Source of the DNA: Propionimicrobium sp. PCR01-08-3
Lineage (GTDB): Bacteria > Actinomycetota > Actinomycetes > Propionibacteriales > Propionibacteriaceae
Assembly: GCF_030286045.1 (NCBI RefSeq)
Contig: NZ_CP127390.1
Span: 186,001-250,000 of the forward strand
Length of the DNA stretch: 64,000 nt
Direction: 5' to 3'
Shown here: piece by piece, positions 19,136 to 27,897 of the stretch
How positions within the stretch are numbered: position 1 is the stretch's first letter
Layout: every line of letters begins with the position of its first letter
Program-made: the position numbers and the translations under genes
Notes under the pieces: model-generated
Told to the model about the DNA's origin: nothing
The model's database searches: none
Seen by the model: only the letters and a program-made list of their open reading frames with translations

Positions 19136-21744
19136 TGGCCAAGATCCCGAAAACGACCGGCCGTCATTGGCCGTTGCGTGATTACCCCTCCGTCTTCTGG
19201 CTGTTGGCGGCCGTCATTGTGGCCCTTATTCATCGCTGGGTGCCGTCGTCCGAATGGCTGATGGTTCACCTGGTGCTGTTGGGGGCGCTCAGCCACGCCA
19301 TCATGGTGTGGAGCTACTACTTCTGCGAAGCGCTGCTGCGAGTCGCCGATGGTGCCAGTTCACGGCGGGGCCAATCGCGCAGAATCGGCCTGCTGCTGAT
19401 CGGGGCGACGGTGGTATTCGTCGGTGTGCCGACCGATATCTGGACGCTGACACTCGCGGGCGCCACCCTGGTGGCGGTGGCCGTCGGCTGGCATGGGGTG
19501 GCGTTGTGGCAGATGCTGCGTCACGCATTGCCCGGACGCTTCCGGGTCAGCGTCCGCTACTATCTCGCTGCTGCCGTGAGCCTGGTGACCGGCGTCACTT
19601 TCGGAGCGATCCTGGCGAATGTGCCGAGCGACCCGTGGCACGGGCGTCTGCTGCTCGCGCACACCATGGCCAATCTGCTCGGCTGGGTCGGCTTCACCAT
19701 CATGGGCACGCTGATCACCTTTTGGCCGACCCTGCTGCGCACCGTCATGGACGCTCGCGCCGACCGCCTCGCCAAACAGGCGCTTCCGGTGCTGATCGGC
19801 GGACTCGTCGTGCTGCTCACCAGCGCATTGAGCGGTCTGCGTCCGGTCGCAGTCGTCGGCCTGGCAATCTACCTTGCGGGCGCGATCTGGTGGGGCAGAG
19901 CACTGCTCCATCCGCTCGTCAAGAAGCCGCCGAGAGAGTTCTGTTCCGCCTCCGTCGGAGCCGCGGTGCCCTGGGCGGTCGTCGGCCTGCTCTGGGTAGG
20001 CGTGCTGATTCTGCGGTCGGACGACTGGTCGGGCATCACGGCAGGATTCTCGCCGCTCGCGGCGGTCTTCGCCGTCGGTGTCGGCGCGCAGATCCTGACG
20101 GGCGCGCTCAGCTACCTGATTCCGTCGGTGCTGGGCGGCGGGCCCGCCGCCGTGCGGGCAACGATGGTTCCTTTCAACCGCGGCACCACGGTGCGGCTGG
20201 TGCTGATCAACATCGGTCTCGCGGTCTTCCTGCTGCCTTTGCCGGCGGCCGTGCACATCGCCGTCGCGATCCCCGGATTGGCCGGCCTGGCGTCCTTTTT
20301 GCCGCTGATGTTCTGGGGCATAGGTGCGAACAAGAGGGCGCGAACCGAGTCGGCGGACGCCCCGCCGAAGACCAACGGACGATCCCCCGGCATTGAGCAA
20401 CCGAATCCGTGGTCGCTTCGCCAACTTCTTGCCGGGCTGGTCGTCCTGGCGCTGGCGATTGCTTCAGGCATTGCGGCAGATCACGTCGAGTTCGGCCCGA
20501 AGCCGACGGGTGACCTGGTCGAGATCACGGTCAGCGCCAACGACATGCGCTTCACCCCTAACCAAGTGCAGGTCGATGAAGGCGACCGGGTCATCATCAC
20601 GGTGGTCAACGATGATCCCGCCACGGCGCACGACCTGTGGATCGACGGCCACTCGACCTCGCGCCTGACACCCGGACAAAGCGAGGAGCTCGATCTCGGC
20701 GTGGTCACATCGTCCGCCGAGGGCTGGTGCACGATCGCGGGCCACAAGCAGATGGGGATGACCTTCGACCTGATCGTCGGCGGGCAAACGGCTCATGGCG
20801 ACCATGCGGGCACAGGGCAGCCAGGCGATGACAGTGGCCAACCGGTGACGATCGACCCGGACGCCCAGCTGACCGGCAGCGTCGACCCGGCTCTTCCGGC
20901 CCTGGACGATGAACGCGTGCACCAGCTCACCCTGACTGTCACCGAGGTTCCCCTCGAAGTGGCACCGGGAATCTGGCAGACCCGGTGGACCTATAACGGC
21001 TCGCCGGTCGGGCCGACCCTGCACGGCCGGGTCGGCGATGTTTTCGAGATCACTCTGGTGAATGACGGAACCATCGGCCATTCGATCGACTTCCACGCCG
21101 GCGAACTCGCGCCGGATGAGCCGATGCGGACGATAGCGCCCGGCGAATCGCTGGTCTATCGGTTCACCGCGGTGCGGGCGGGCATGTGGATGTACCACTG
21201 TTCGTCCGTGCCGATGAGCAGTCACATCGCTGCCGGAATGCACGGAGCGGTGGTCATCGAACCGGACGATCTGGAGCCCGCCGACCGCAGCTACGCGATG
21301 GTGCAGTCAGAGATCTACCTGTCGTCGGCCGCAACCACCGCCGATCAGGCCCAAGAGGTGAACGCCGACAAGATTGCGGCGGGCGACCCCGATCTGATGA
21401 GCTTCAACGGCGTCGCCTTCCAATACGACCAGTTCCCGCTCGAGGCCAAGGTCGGTGAGCGGATCCGGTTCTGGGTGTTGGACGCAGGCCCCAACCGTGC
21501 CGCCAGTTTCCATATCGTGGGTGGCCAATTCGACACTGTCTACTATGAGGGCGCCTACCACCTGAAACAGGGCGTCGATGCGTTCGGGCAATCAGGGGGC
21601 GGCGCGCAAGCCCTCGGCCTGCAGCCCGCGCAGGGCGGCTTCGTCGAGATCGTCTTCACCGAGCCCGGCAACTATCCGATCGTTACGCACGCCATGAGCG
21701 ATGCGGAGGCGGGCGCTCACGGCTTCGTCCATGTCACGGCGTGA
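19135..21744 (+). CDS. nirK: Membrane-anchored copper nitrite reductase (three-part NirK fusion)
   Basis: The 869-residue protein joins about 440 residues of membrane segments, an extra cupredoxin (about 460-570) and a NirK-type two-domain multicopper core (about 588-869). The cupredoxin has type 1 ligands in TAHDLW and WCTIAGHKQMGM. The NirK core has GHSIDFH (type 1 and 2 His, catalytic Asp), MYHCSSVPMSSHIAAGMHG (type 1/2), FHIVGGQFD (catalytic His) and THAMSDAEAGAHGF. All NirK metal ligands and both catalytic residues seem present, so it should reduce nitrite to NO outside the membrane. The membrane part may pass quinol electrons to the extra cupredoxin, which is an inference. It starts with GTG overlapping the DUF2249 stop. 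Confidence 0.9.
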   Translation: MAKIPKTTGRHWPLRDYPSVFWLLAAVIVALIHRWVPSSEWLMVHLVLLGALSHAIMVWSYYFCEALLRVADGASSRRGQSRRIGLLLIGATVVFVGVPTDIWTLTLAGATLVAVAVGWHGVALWQMLRHALPGRFRVSVRYYLAAAVSLVTGVTFGAILANVPSDPWHGRLLLAHTMANLLGWVGFTIMGTLITFWPTLLRTVMDARADRLAKQALPVLIGGLVVLLTSALSGLRPVAVVGLAIYLAGAIWWGRALLHPLVKKPPREFCSASVGAAVPWAVVGLLWVGVLILRSDDWSGITAGFSPLAAVFAVGVGAQILTGALSYLIPSVLGGGPAAVRATMVPFNRGTTVRLVLINIGLAVFLLPLPAAVHIAVAIPGLAGLASFLPLMFWGIGANKRARTESADAPPKTNGRSPGIEQPNPWSLRQLLAGLVVLALAIASGIAADHVEFGPKPTGDLVEITVSANDMRFTPNQVQVDEGDRVIITVVNDDPATAHDLWIDGHSTSRLTPGQSEELDLGVVTSSAEGWCTIAGHKQMGMTFDLIVGGQTAHGDHAGTGQPGDDSGQPVTIDPDAQLTGSVDPALPALDDERVHQLTLTVTEVPLEVAPGIWQTRWTYNGSPVGPTLHGRVGDVFEITLVNDGTIGHSIDFHAGELAPDEPMRTIAPGESLVYRFTAVRAGMWMYHCSSVPMSSHIAAGMHGAVVIEPDDLEPADRSYAMVQSEIYLSSAATTADQAQEVNADKIAAGDPDLMSFNGVAFQYDQFPLEAKVGERIRFWVLDAGPNRAASFHIVGGQFDTVYYEGAYHLKQGVDAFGQSGGGAQALGLQPAQGGFVEIVFTEPGNYPIVTHAMSDAEAGAHGFVHVTA

Positions 21745-21748
21745 TGGG

Positions 21749-21779
21749 GTCTGGGGGCGACGAGCCGATGCTCCCAGAC
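21749..21779 (+). terminator. Stem-loop after the copper nitrite reductase gene
   Basis: GTCTGGG and CCCAGAC form a 7-bp stem around a 17-base loop five bases after the nirK stop. There is no clear U-tract, so it may be a weak terminator or an mRNA-stabilising structure. Confidence 0.4.
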
Positions 21780-21930
21780 TTGGCGACGGGGAGTGGATCT
21801 GGCGAACGGCCGCCAGGACCGGTAACGGCGACAGCGAAGGAGTCCGATCAGGTGTTGGCGCAATAGGGCGCTATCGGTGGAATTGCGCGAAGAACAAGTG
21901 GAGGATGGGAGAACGGGATGGAGGAGAACA

Positions 21931-22281
21931 ATGACTGATTACCAGCTGAAGCGCATCTACGATGAGCCCGCCGAAGGTGACGGCTATCGGGTGCTGGTCG
22001 ACCGCCTGTGGCCGCGAGGGATCTCCAAGGCGCGCGCTGACTTGGACGAATGGTGCAAGGATGTTGCCCCCAGCTCGGAGCTTCGCACCTGGTTCGGGCA
22101 TCGTCCGGAAAGATTCGAGGAGTTCGCCGAACGCTACCGAATCGAATTGGCGAGCTCTCAGGAAGCGGCGAAATTCGCTAAGCGGCTGGCCGACAAACCC
22201 AAGGTGACCTTGCTGATCGGGGCGAAAGACCCGGAACATAGTCAAGGCGTCGTGCTGCGGGACGTGTTGACGCACCTGTAG
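21931..22281 (+). CDS. DUF488 family protein
   Basis: The 116-residue protein has the DUF488 pattern: IYDEPAEGDGYRVLVDRLWPRGISKARADLDEWCKDVAPSSELRTWFGH, ending KVTLLIGAKDPEHSQGVVL. The biochemical role of DUF488 is unknown; some relatives lie near redox and stress genes. ATG 21931 is preceded by GGAGGAG at a good distance, although the frame is open from 21877. It sits between the two nitrite reductase operons on the same strand, about 190 bases after nirK. Confidence 0.85.
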   Translation: MTDYQLKRIYDEPAEGDGYRVLVDRLWPRGISKARADLDEWCKDVAPSSELRTWFGHRPERFEEFAERYRIELASSQEAAKFAKRLADKPKVTLLIGAKDPEHSQGVVLRDVLTHL

Positions 22282-22292
22282 TACCTCAGAGG

Positions 22293-22311
22293 ATAGGTGA
22301 CCCTTACCTAA
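22293..22311. promoter_or_regulatory. Iron-box-like site upstream of nrfH
   Basis: ATAGGTGACCCTTACCTAA matches 15 of 19 positions of the DtxR/IdeR consensus TTAGGTTAGSCTAACCTAA and keeps both half sites (TAGGT and ACCTA). An AT-rich run, TTTATATTTTCT, follows at once and is a likely -10 area for the nrfHA operon. Iron-dependent control would suit a nine-heme system. The rest of the gap to 22523 has no gene; ACTGCGCAGT near 22395 is another small palindrome. Confidence 0.5.
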
Positions 22312-22523
22312 ATTTATATTTTCTACCTCCCCCTGTGAAAAATCTGTGATGTCAGGATGGACGGACAACCTGAACTTGAGTCTTCCGGTGCACGCTCAAA
22401 CTGCGCAGTTGCGCAGTCGCAGAAAAGCCGGAATCGGAGGGCTCGGGTGTTCTTACCCGGCGGGTGCATGGCCGCACAACCCGGGTGAGCGTAACCAGTC
22501 AACGATGACGCGGCGGAGGAGGT

Positions 22524-23024
22524 GTGACGGTGGCGCTGGTGAAACGTCTGTGGCGCGGCTTTACGGGAGCTTTCACCGGCTGGACCGGCATCGGCCTGGC
22601 CGCGCTTATTGGCGTGATTCTCGGAGTCGGCCTGTTCACCGTCTATTACTCGGGTTTCACGGATTACTTCGGCAATGATCCCGAGACTTGCGCCGGCTGT
22701 CACGCGATGAATGAGGAATACGAGGGCTGGCAAAAGGGCAGCCATGCCGATGTGGCTACCTGCAACGACTGTCACGCCCCGCACGACAATCTCATTCACA
22801 AATATGCGAACAAGGCCGAGAACGGCTTCATGCATTCGCTGAAGTTCACGCTCGGCAATTACCCCGAGAATATTCAGATCCGCGAGCACAATCGAGAAGT
22901 TACCGAGGCGGCCTGTATCTATTGCCACGGTGATTTCGTCGATCAGATCACCAACAGTTCAAACCACACGGGTGAAACCGTGTCATGCATCCGTTGCCAC
23001 GACGGCGTGGGACACACGAGGTGA
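22524..23024 (+). CDS. nrfH: NrfH-type tetraheme cytochrome c quinol dehydrogenase
   Basis: The 166-residue protein has one N-terminal membrane helix (GLAALIGVILGVGLFTVYYSG) and four CXXCH heme sites: CAGCH, CNDCH, CIYCH and CIRCH. This is the NapC/NirT-type architecture of NrfH, which takes electrons from the quinol pool and hands them to NrfA. Translation starts at GTG 22524 after GGAGGAGGT. NrfA follows after four bases. Confidence 0.93.
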   Translation: MTVALVKRLWRGFTGAFTGWTGIGLAALIGVILGVGLFTVYYSGFTDYFGNDPETCAGCHAMNEEYEGWQKGSHADVATCNDCHAPHDNLIHKYANKAENGFMHSLKFTLGNYPENIQIREHNREVTEAACIYCHGDFVDQITNSSNHTGETVSCIRCHDGVGHTR

Positions 23025-23028
23025 ACCG

Positions 23029-24507
23029 ATGAGTACCGACAAGACCAATTCCAACGCTTCGGCCGACGACAAGCCGAGCGGAGCGACCCGGTGGACGGGG
23101 CCCGGTAAACGCTGGGTCCCGATCGTCGTGCTCATCGCCTGCGTGGTGGCAGCAGCAGGCCTGACCTGGCTGCTGACAACGATCTTCACACACAAGCAAG
23201 AATCCAAGCAACCGTTCACACAGGTGGTCGAGATCACCGACACCACCTATGACCCGGCCGTCTGGGGGCAGAACTATCCCCTGCAGTACGAGTCGTATCT
23301 GCAGACCTCCGAGATGGACGAGGCCGACAAGGTCGCTCATGAGCCGACCGACCAGGATCCGCGGCTGTTCGTCACGCATTCCAAGCTGGAGACCTACCCC
23401 CGGCTGGTGAACATGTGGCAGGGCTATGCCTTCTCGGTTGATTACCGGGAGCCGCGTGGACACGAATACATGCTCACCGATCAGCAGTACACCCGCCGCA
23501 TGCTGGAGTTCGATCAGCCCGGTGCCTGCCTGAACTGTCACGCGTCCCTGCCCGAGGTGATGGACGACCTGGGTGACGGCGATCAGATGGCCGGTTGGGC
23601 GGCGATGAACAAGATGCCGTATTCAGAAGCCGTGCAGCATGCGTCCGGCCCGATCGCCTGCATCGACTGTCACGATCCGCAGACGATGGAGCTGCGAGTG
23701 ACTCGTCCGGCATTCATCGAGGGCATCAAGGAATACATGGCCTCGCAGGGTGTCGAGGATTACGACGTCAATGAGGACGCCAGCACCCAGGACATGCGCG
23801 CCTACGTCTGCGCCCAGTGCCACGTCGAGTACTACTTCGCCGGCGACGAGAAGACCCTCACCTTCCCGTGGGATCACGGTCTGACAGCGCAGGATGCCAT
23901 TCAGTACTATGACGAGATCGGCTGGACCGATTTCACTCATGCCGATACCGGGGCGCCGGTGTTGAAGGCTCAGCATCCCGATTTCGAGACCTGGAGCCAG
24001 GGCATCCATGCCGACAACGGCGTGACCTGCGCCGACTGCCATATGGCGTACAACCGTGACGGGGCCGCGAAGGTCAGCGATCACGACGTCACCAGCCCGA
24101 TGTCAAGCGAAGAGTCCATCAACGCGAGCTGTCTGACCTGCCATCACTCGACTGCCGCCGAGATGCAGGAGCGGGTCGACACCATTCAGAATCGTTGGTA
24201 TGAGGCTCAGGACATCTCGTTCGCGGCCTTCGATGAGTTCATCGCCGATCTGAGCACCGCGGTCGACGAGGGCACGGCGACCGACGAGCAACTGGAGATC
24301 GCACGCGACTACCAGCGTCGCGCGTCCTTCTTGATCGACTACACGATCTCGGAGAACTCGAAGGGGTTCCACGCTCCCGCGTATTCGATCTCGATCCTGA
24401 ATCAGGCGACCGACTACTCCCGCAAGGGCCAGCTGGTGCTGCGCGGCGTCGATGTCGATCCTGCTACCGGACCGGTGAGTTCCGCGACACCGAGCCCGGA
24501 ACGCTGA
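23029..24507 (+). CDS. nrfA: Pentaheme cytochrome c nitrite reductase (ammonia-forming), CXXCH type
   Basis: The enzyme reduces nitrite to ammonium with six electrons. The 492-residue protein has an N-terminal membrane anchor (about 25-47) and five heme sites, all CXXCH: CLNCH near 167, CIDCH near 210, CAQCH near 261, CADCH near 334 and CLTCH near 368. The first is CXXCK in classical NrfA, where Lys ligates the catalytic heme, so this is the His-ligated variant. QCHVEYYF carries the conserved catalytic Tyr, and KAQHPDFETW matches the calcium-site region. The ATG at 23029 is four bases after nrfH. Confidence 0.93.
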   Translation: MSTDKTNSNASADDKPSGATRWTGPGKRWVPIVVLIACVVAAAGLTWLLTTIFTHKQESKQPFTQVVEITDTTYDPAVWGQNYPLQYESYLQTSEMDEADKVAHEPTDQDPRLFVTHSKLETYPRLVNMWQGYAFSVDYREPRGHEYMLTDQQYTRRMLEFDQPGACLNCHASLPEVMDDLGDGDQMAGWAAMNKMPYSEAVQHASGPIACIDCHDPQTMELRVTRPAFIEGIKEYMASQGVEDYDVNEDASTQDMRAYVCAQCHVEYYFAGDEKTLTFPWDHGLTAQDAIQYYDEIGWTDFTHADTGAPVLKAQHPDFETWSQGIHADNGVTCADCHMAYNRDGAAKVSDHDVTSPMSSEESINASCLTCHHSTAAEMQERVDTIQNRWYEAQDISFAAFDEFIADLSTAVDEGTATDEQLEIARDYQRRASFLIDYTISENSKGFHAPAYSISILNQATDYSRKGQLVLRGVDVDPATGPVSSATPSPER

Positions 24508-24534
24508 CCTATCTCACACCAGGAGTTGTTCGGA

Positions 24535-25434
24535 GTGCCCACATCGCATGACCTACCCGCCAGAACACCTGCCCAACCCGACGCAGGTGTTCTGGCACGT
24601 TTCCTGGAGTCGGCTCCCGATGACCTGAAGGGCTGGGCGGACGAACAGCTCGCGCAACTGGGCGAACAGGCCGAGGCGGCAGAAGATCCCGACGCGGTTG
24701 GCCTGGAGGCGTTCGCCGACGATTTCGACGACCTTTCCGATGAAGATCCGGACGATTCAAAATCAGGCCGACCGAGAGTTTCTGGCAAATCCAAGGCATC
24801 CAAGGCCAAGGCGAACAAGGACGGCAAGGTCGGCGGCGTCCGCAAGATCACGCTCGTTCTGGTGACCCTGCTGACCGCGGCCGTGGTGATCATCGTCCAG
24901 CAGTCCGGGCTGGGCGGCAGCGATTCGTCCTCGGCGATGGGCGGCGGCACGAGTTCTGCGATGCCCAGCGATCTCAGCAGCTATGACCAGGTCGACGAAG
25001 AACAGATCAACGCGCTGAAGGAGCAGATCGAGGCCGACCCCGAGAACGCCGATCTCAAACAGCAGCTGGCCGAGGTCTATCTGAGTTCGGGGCTGTATCA
25101 GGATGCGATCGAGCAACTGAATGGCGTCTTGCAGCTGGTTCCCGATGATCTGGACGCCCTGCTGGCGATCGGCGTCGCCGAGTTCAATCTGAGCCAGGAC
25201 GAGCAGGCCGAGCAGCACTGGACCCGCGCAACCGAGGTCGCACCCGACCAGGTCGAGTCCTGGTACAACCTCGGTTTTCTCTACATGGCGCAAGACCCAC
25301 CCGACTACGACAAGGTCGAACAGGCCTGGGGCAAGGTCATCGAGATCGACCCCGATTCCGAACTGGCGGCCACTGCTCAAGCCCACCTCGAGCAGATCCG
25401 CGCGGCCTCCCCGACGGCAAGCACGGGGCCGTGA
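24535..25434 (+). CDS. Membrane-anchored TPR protein of the nitrite reductase locus
   Basis: The 299-residue protein has an acidic N terminus, a Lys-rich stretch, one membrane helix (ITLVLVTLLTAAVVIIVQ) and then TPR-like repeats (LKQQLAEVYLSSGLYQDAIEQLNGVLQLVPDD, WYNLGFLYMAQ). Such proteins (NrfG/CcmI-like) hold apocytochrome c for heme attachment. Its place between nrfA and the System II genes fits that role, but it is inferred. GTG 24535 lies nine bases after AGGAG, so it is preferred over TTG 24526. Confidence 0.8.
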   Translation: MPTSHDLPARTPAQPDAGVLARFLESAPDDLKGWADEQLAQLGEQAEAAEDPDAVGLEAFADDFDDLSDEDPDDSKSGRPRVSGKSKASKAKANKDGKVGGVRKITLVLVTLLTAAVVIIVQQSGLGGSDSSSAMGGGTSSAMPSDLSSYDQVDEEQINALKEQIEADPENADLKQQLAEVYLSSGLYQDAIEQLNGVLQLVPDDLDALLAIGVAEFNLSQDEQAEQHWTRATEVAPDQVESWYNLGFLYMAQDPPDYDKVEQAWGKVIEIDPDSELAATAQAHLEQIRAASPTASTGP

Positions 25435-25435
25435 G

Positions 25436-26281
25436 ATGGAGATCACCCTTCCCCTGGCCCTGCTCGCCGGTGTCGTGTCGTTCGCGTCCCCCTGCTTCTT
25501 GCCGATCGTGCCGGCGTTCGTCGGGCAACTGATCGGCGCGGTGCCCGGGGCGTCCGTCTCGAAGAGGACCGCGCTGGCCACGACCTGCAGTTTCGTCGCG
25601 GGATTCAGCCTGGTCTTCATCGCGGTCTGGGCGTCCATCGGGTTGATCGGCCGCTCACTGGGCCCTCAGATGGGTGTGGCCAGGGTGATCGGGGGTGCCG
25701 TGCTGATCGTGATGGGGCTGCATGTCGCCGGCCTGATCGATATCGGCCTGCTAAACCGGATGCTCAGACTGCCGATGCCGGTGTCCGCTCGGTCTACAGC
25801 AGCACAGGTATCAGCCCGCGAGCTTGTGCCAGCCCCTCCAACGGCTGCGGAAAGAATCGACGGAAACCCTGACCTTGGCGCGTCGGCCCATTCGCCCGAA
25901 TCCCACCGGGACCGAGTGGGGATGGGGACGCCGAAACCTGGCGCCGGCGTGCTGCGCTCCGCCTTGATGGGTGTCATCTTCGGTGCGGGTTGGACGCCCT
26001 GCATCGGCCCGGTGCTCGGTGGGATTCTCGCGCTCGCCACCGTCAGCTCCACCAGCGGACGCGGCATCGCCTTGATGTTCGCCTACTGCCTGGGCCTCGG
26101 CCTGCCGTTGGTGCTGGTCGGGCTGGGCGTCGTCCGGATCAACGGACGCATCTTGTGGTTCACCCGGCACGAGGCAGCTATTTCGCTTGTCAGCGGTGGA
26201 TTGCTGGTGGTGATCGGGTTCTTGATGATCACCAACCTGTTCGCGAAGCTGGCCGGCATCATCCCTGGTCTCGGAATCTGA
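25436..26281 (+). CDS. ccdA: CcdA-type thiol-disulfide transmembrane protein
   Basis: CcdA passes reductant from cytoplasmic thioredoxin to outer thiol proteins for cytochrome c maturation. Both Cys-Pro motifs are present, SFASPCFLPIVP in helix 1 and GAGWTPCIGPVLGG in helix 4, within 281 residues and about six membrane segments. A loop of about 60 residues between helices 3 and 4 (about 118-178) is Ser/Pro/Ala-rich and much longer than in compact CcdA proteins. The gene starts one base after the TPR gene stop. Confidence 0.9.
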   Translation: MEITLPLALLAGVVSFASPCFLPIVPAFVGQLIGAVPGASVSKRTALATTCSFVAGFSLVFIAVWASIGLIGRSLGPQMGVARVIGGAVLIVMGLHVAGLIDIGLLNRMLRLPMPVSARSTAAQVSARELVPAPPTAAERIDGNPDLGASAHSPESHRDRVGMGTPKPGAGVLRSALMGVIFGAGWTPCIGPVLGGILALATVSSTSGRGIALMFAYCLGLGLPLVLVGLGVVRINGRILWFTRHEAAISLVSGGLLVVIGFLMITNLFAKLAGIIPGLGI

Positions 26282-26292
26282 AGGAGCAACCG

Positions 26293-27897
26293 ATGAGTGT
26301 CGATACCCGCAATCGCAACGTTGCCACGCGTCCGGTTCAAAATGATGAGCCGGTCGACGCGCTGGACGGCGGCACCGACTTCACGCTCGGCCAGGCCTTC
26401 CACGCTATCTATGCGTTCTTTTACAACAAGAAGTTCGGGCTGGCGTTGATTCTGGCATCCGGGCTGCTCGCGCTGTTCGGCGTGCTGCTGCCGCAGATGC
26501 CGGCCGGGGTTCGCGACGATCCGGCATCGCTCGATGCCTGGCTCACCTCCGTGCGTCCGACCTACGGCGGCTGGACCGACATCGTGAACGTCATCGGCGG
26601 CTTCAACGTCTTCAGCTCGCCGGTCTTCATCGCCGTGATGGCGCTTCTGGCGCTCAGCATCATCGCCTGCACCACCCATCGCATCCCGGTGCTGAGGCAG
26701 ACGGTCTTCCACCCGCACACCAAGGTGACGGCCGATTTCTTCCGCAGGGCCCGCCTCAATCAGAGTTTCACCACCTCTTATGCGCCCGCCGAGGCTGTGC
26801 AATTGATCAAGGCGGACACCAAGGCGGCGCGCGTCCGAGTCATCGAAGACGACCGCGGGCCGGGCGAGAATCTGTACACCGACAAGTGGCATCTGGCGCC
26901 GTTCGGCACGGTGGTCGCGCACACCGCATTCGTGGTGATCATGGCCGGGTTCGTGGTGAGTTCGCTGACCGGCTTCCGCAACGACCAGTTCACTCTCACT
27001 GTCGGACGCCCGGCAGAGGTGGGGTACGGCACCGGACTGACCGCCGAGGCCAGGTCGTTCAGTGACTCCTACTACGAGGACGGCAGCCCCAAGGATTACG
27101 TGACCGATCTGGTCATCTACTCCGACGGCCAGCAGGTCGCGCAGCAAAACGTGCGGGTCAACGAACCGCTGCGCTACGACGGCGTGATGTTCCATCAGGC
27201 CTATTTCGGTATCGCGGCAGTCGTGCAGATCACCGACGACTCGGGCGAGGTCGTCTTCGACGGCGGCGTACCTCTGGAATGGACGACCGGCGGCGGAATG
27301 CTGAATTACGGCGTCGTCGAGGTCCCCGGACGCGACCAGGAACTCTTTGTCGTCGGTTCGGCATCCGGACAGACCGGAACCGGCATCGACCCTGGCCAGA
27401 TGCGGATCGAGGTCTATCCGACCGATTCCGACACCCCCGTCGGCACCGCCGTGCTCGATCAATCCGGGTCGATCGAGGTCGACGGCTTTACCTACACGTT
27501 CGACCGCGAGCAGCAGTTCACCGGCTTGCTCGTCAAACATGACCCTGGCACCGGAGTCGTGTGGTTCGGCTTCCTGCTGCTGATCATCGGCACCTGCATC
27601 ACGATGTTCTTCCGGCACCACCGGATCTGGATTCGGGTCACCCCGGGCGATGGCGGCGGGTCTGTCGTCCAACTCGCGTCGCCCGATCGGCAGGACGCCA
27701 CCTTCGCCCGCCAATTCGGCCAGGTCTCCGACAGCCTGGCGCTGAAATTATCCGAGGAGCAACGCGAGTCGGAGGGGGCGCGACCTCCATATCCGGTGAC
27801 CGAGTCAGCCACTTCCGCCGAGTCCCGCGCTGCTCAGCAACTGCAAACCGCAACAACGACGAACTCCGAGATAGAAGGGGATGACCCCGATGCTTGA
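26293..27897 (+). CDS. resB: ResB-type cytochrome c biogenesis protein
   Basis: The 534-residue protein has ResB features: N-terminal membrane helices (FGLALILASGLLALFGVLLPQ, FSSPVFIAVMALLALSIIACT), a conserved helix WHLAPFGTVVAHTAFVVIMAGFVVS with heme-related His, a large outer domain and a final helix VVWFGFLLLIIGTCITMFF. ResB and CcsA together form the System II heme lyase that carries heme across the membrane and attaches it to CXXCH motifs. ATG 26293 follows AAGGAG. It overlaps ccsA. Confidence 0.92.
   Translation: MSVDTRNRNVATRPVQNDEPVDALDGGTDFTLGQAFHAIYAFFYNKKFGLALILASGLLALFGVLLPQMPAGVRDDPASLDAWLTSVRPTYGGWTDIVNVIGGFNVFSSPVFIAVMALLALSIIACTTHRIPVLRQTVFHPHTKVTADFFRRARLNQSFTTSYAPAEAVQLIKADTKAARVRVIEDDRGPGENLYTDKWHLAPFGTVVAHTAFVVIMAGFVVSSLTGFRNDQFTLTVGRPAEVGYGTGLTAEARSFSDSYYEDGSPKDYVTDLVIYSDGQQVAQQNVRVNEPLRYDGVMFHQAYFGIAAVVQITDDSGEVVFDGGVPLEWTTGGGMLNYGVVEVPGRDQELFVVGSASGQTGTGIDPGQMRIEVYPTDSDTPVGTAVLDQSGSIEVDGFTYTFDREQQFTGLLVKHDPGTGVVWFGFLLLIIGTCITMFFRHHRIWIRVTPGDGGGSVVQLASPDRQDATFARQFGQVSDSLALKLSEEQRESEGARPPYPVTESATSAESRAAQQLQTATTTNSEIEGDDPDA

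Noticed and set aside
26083-27714. 543-codon antisense frame across resB
   Set aside because: ResB on the plus strand has clear motifs and a ribosome site; the antisense product has no recognisable domain.
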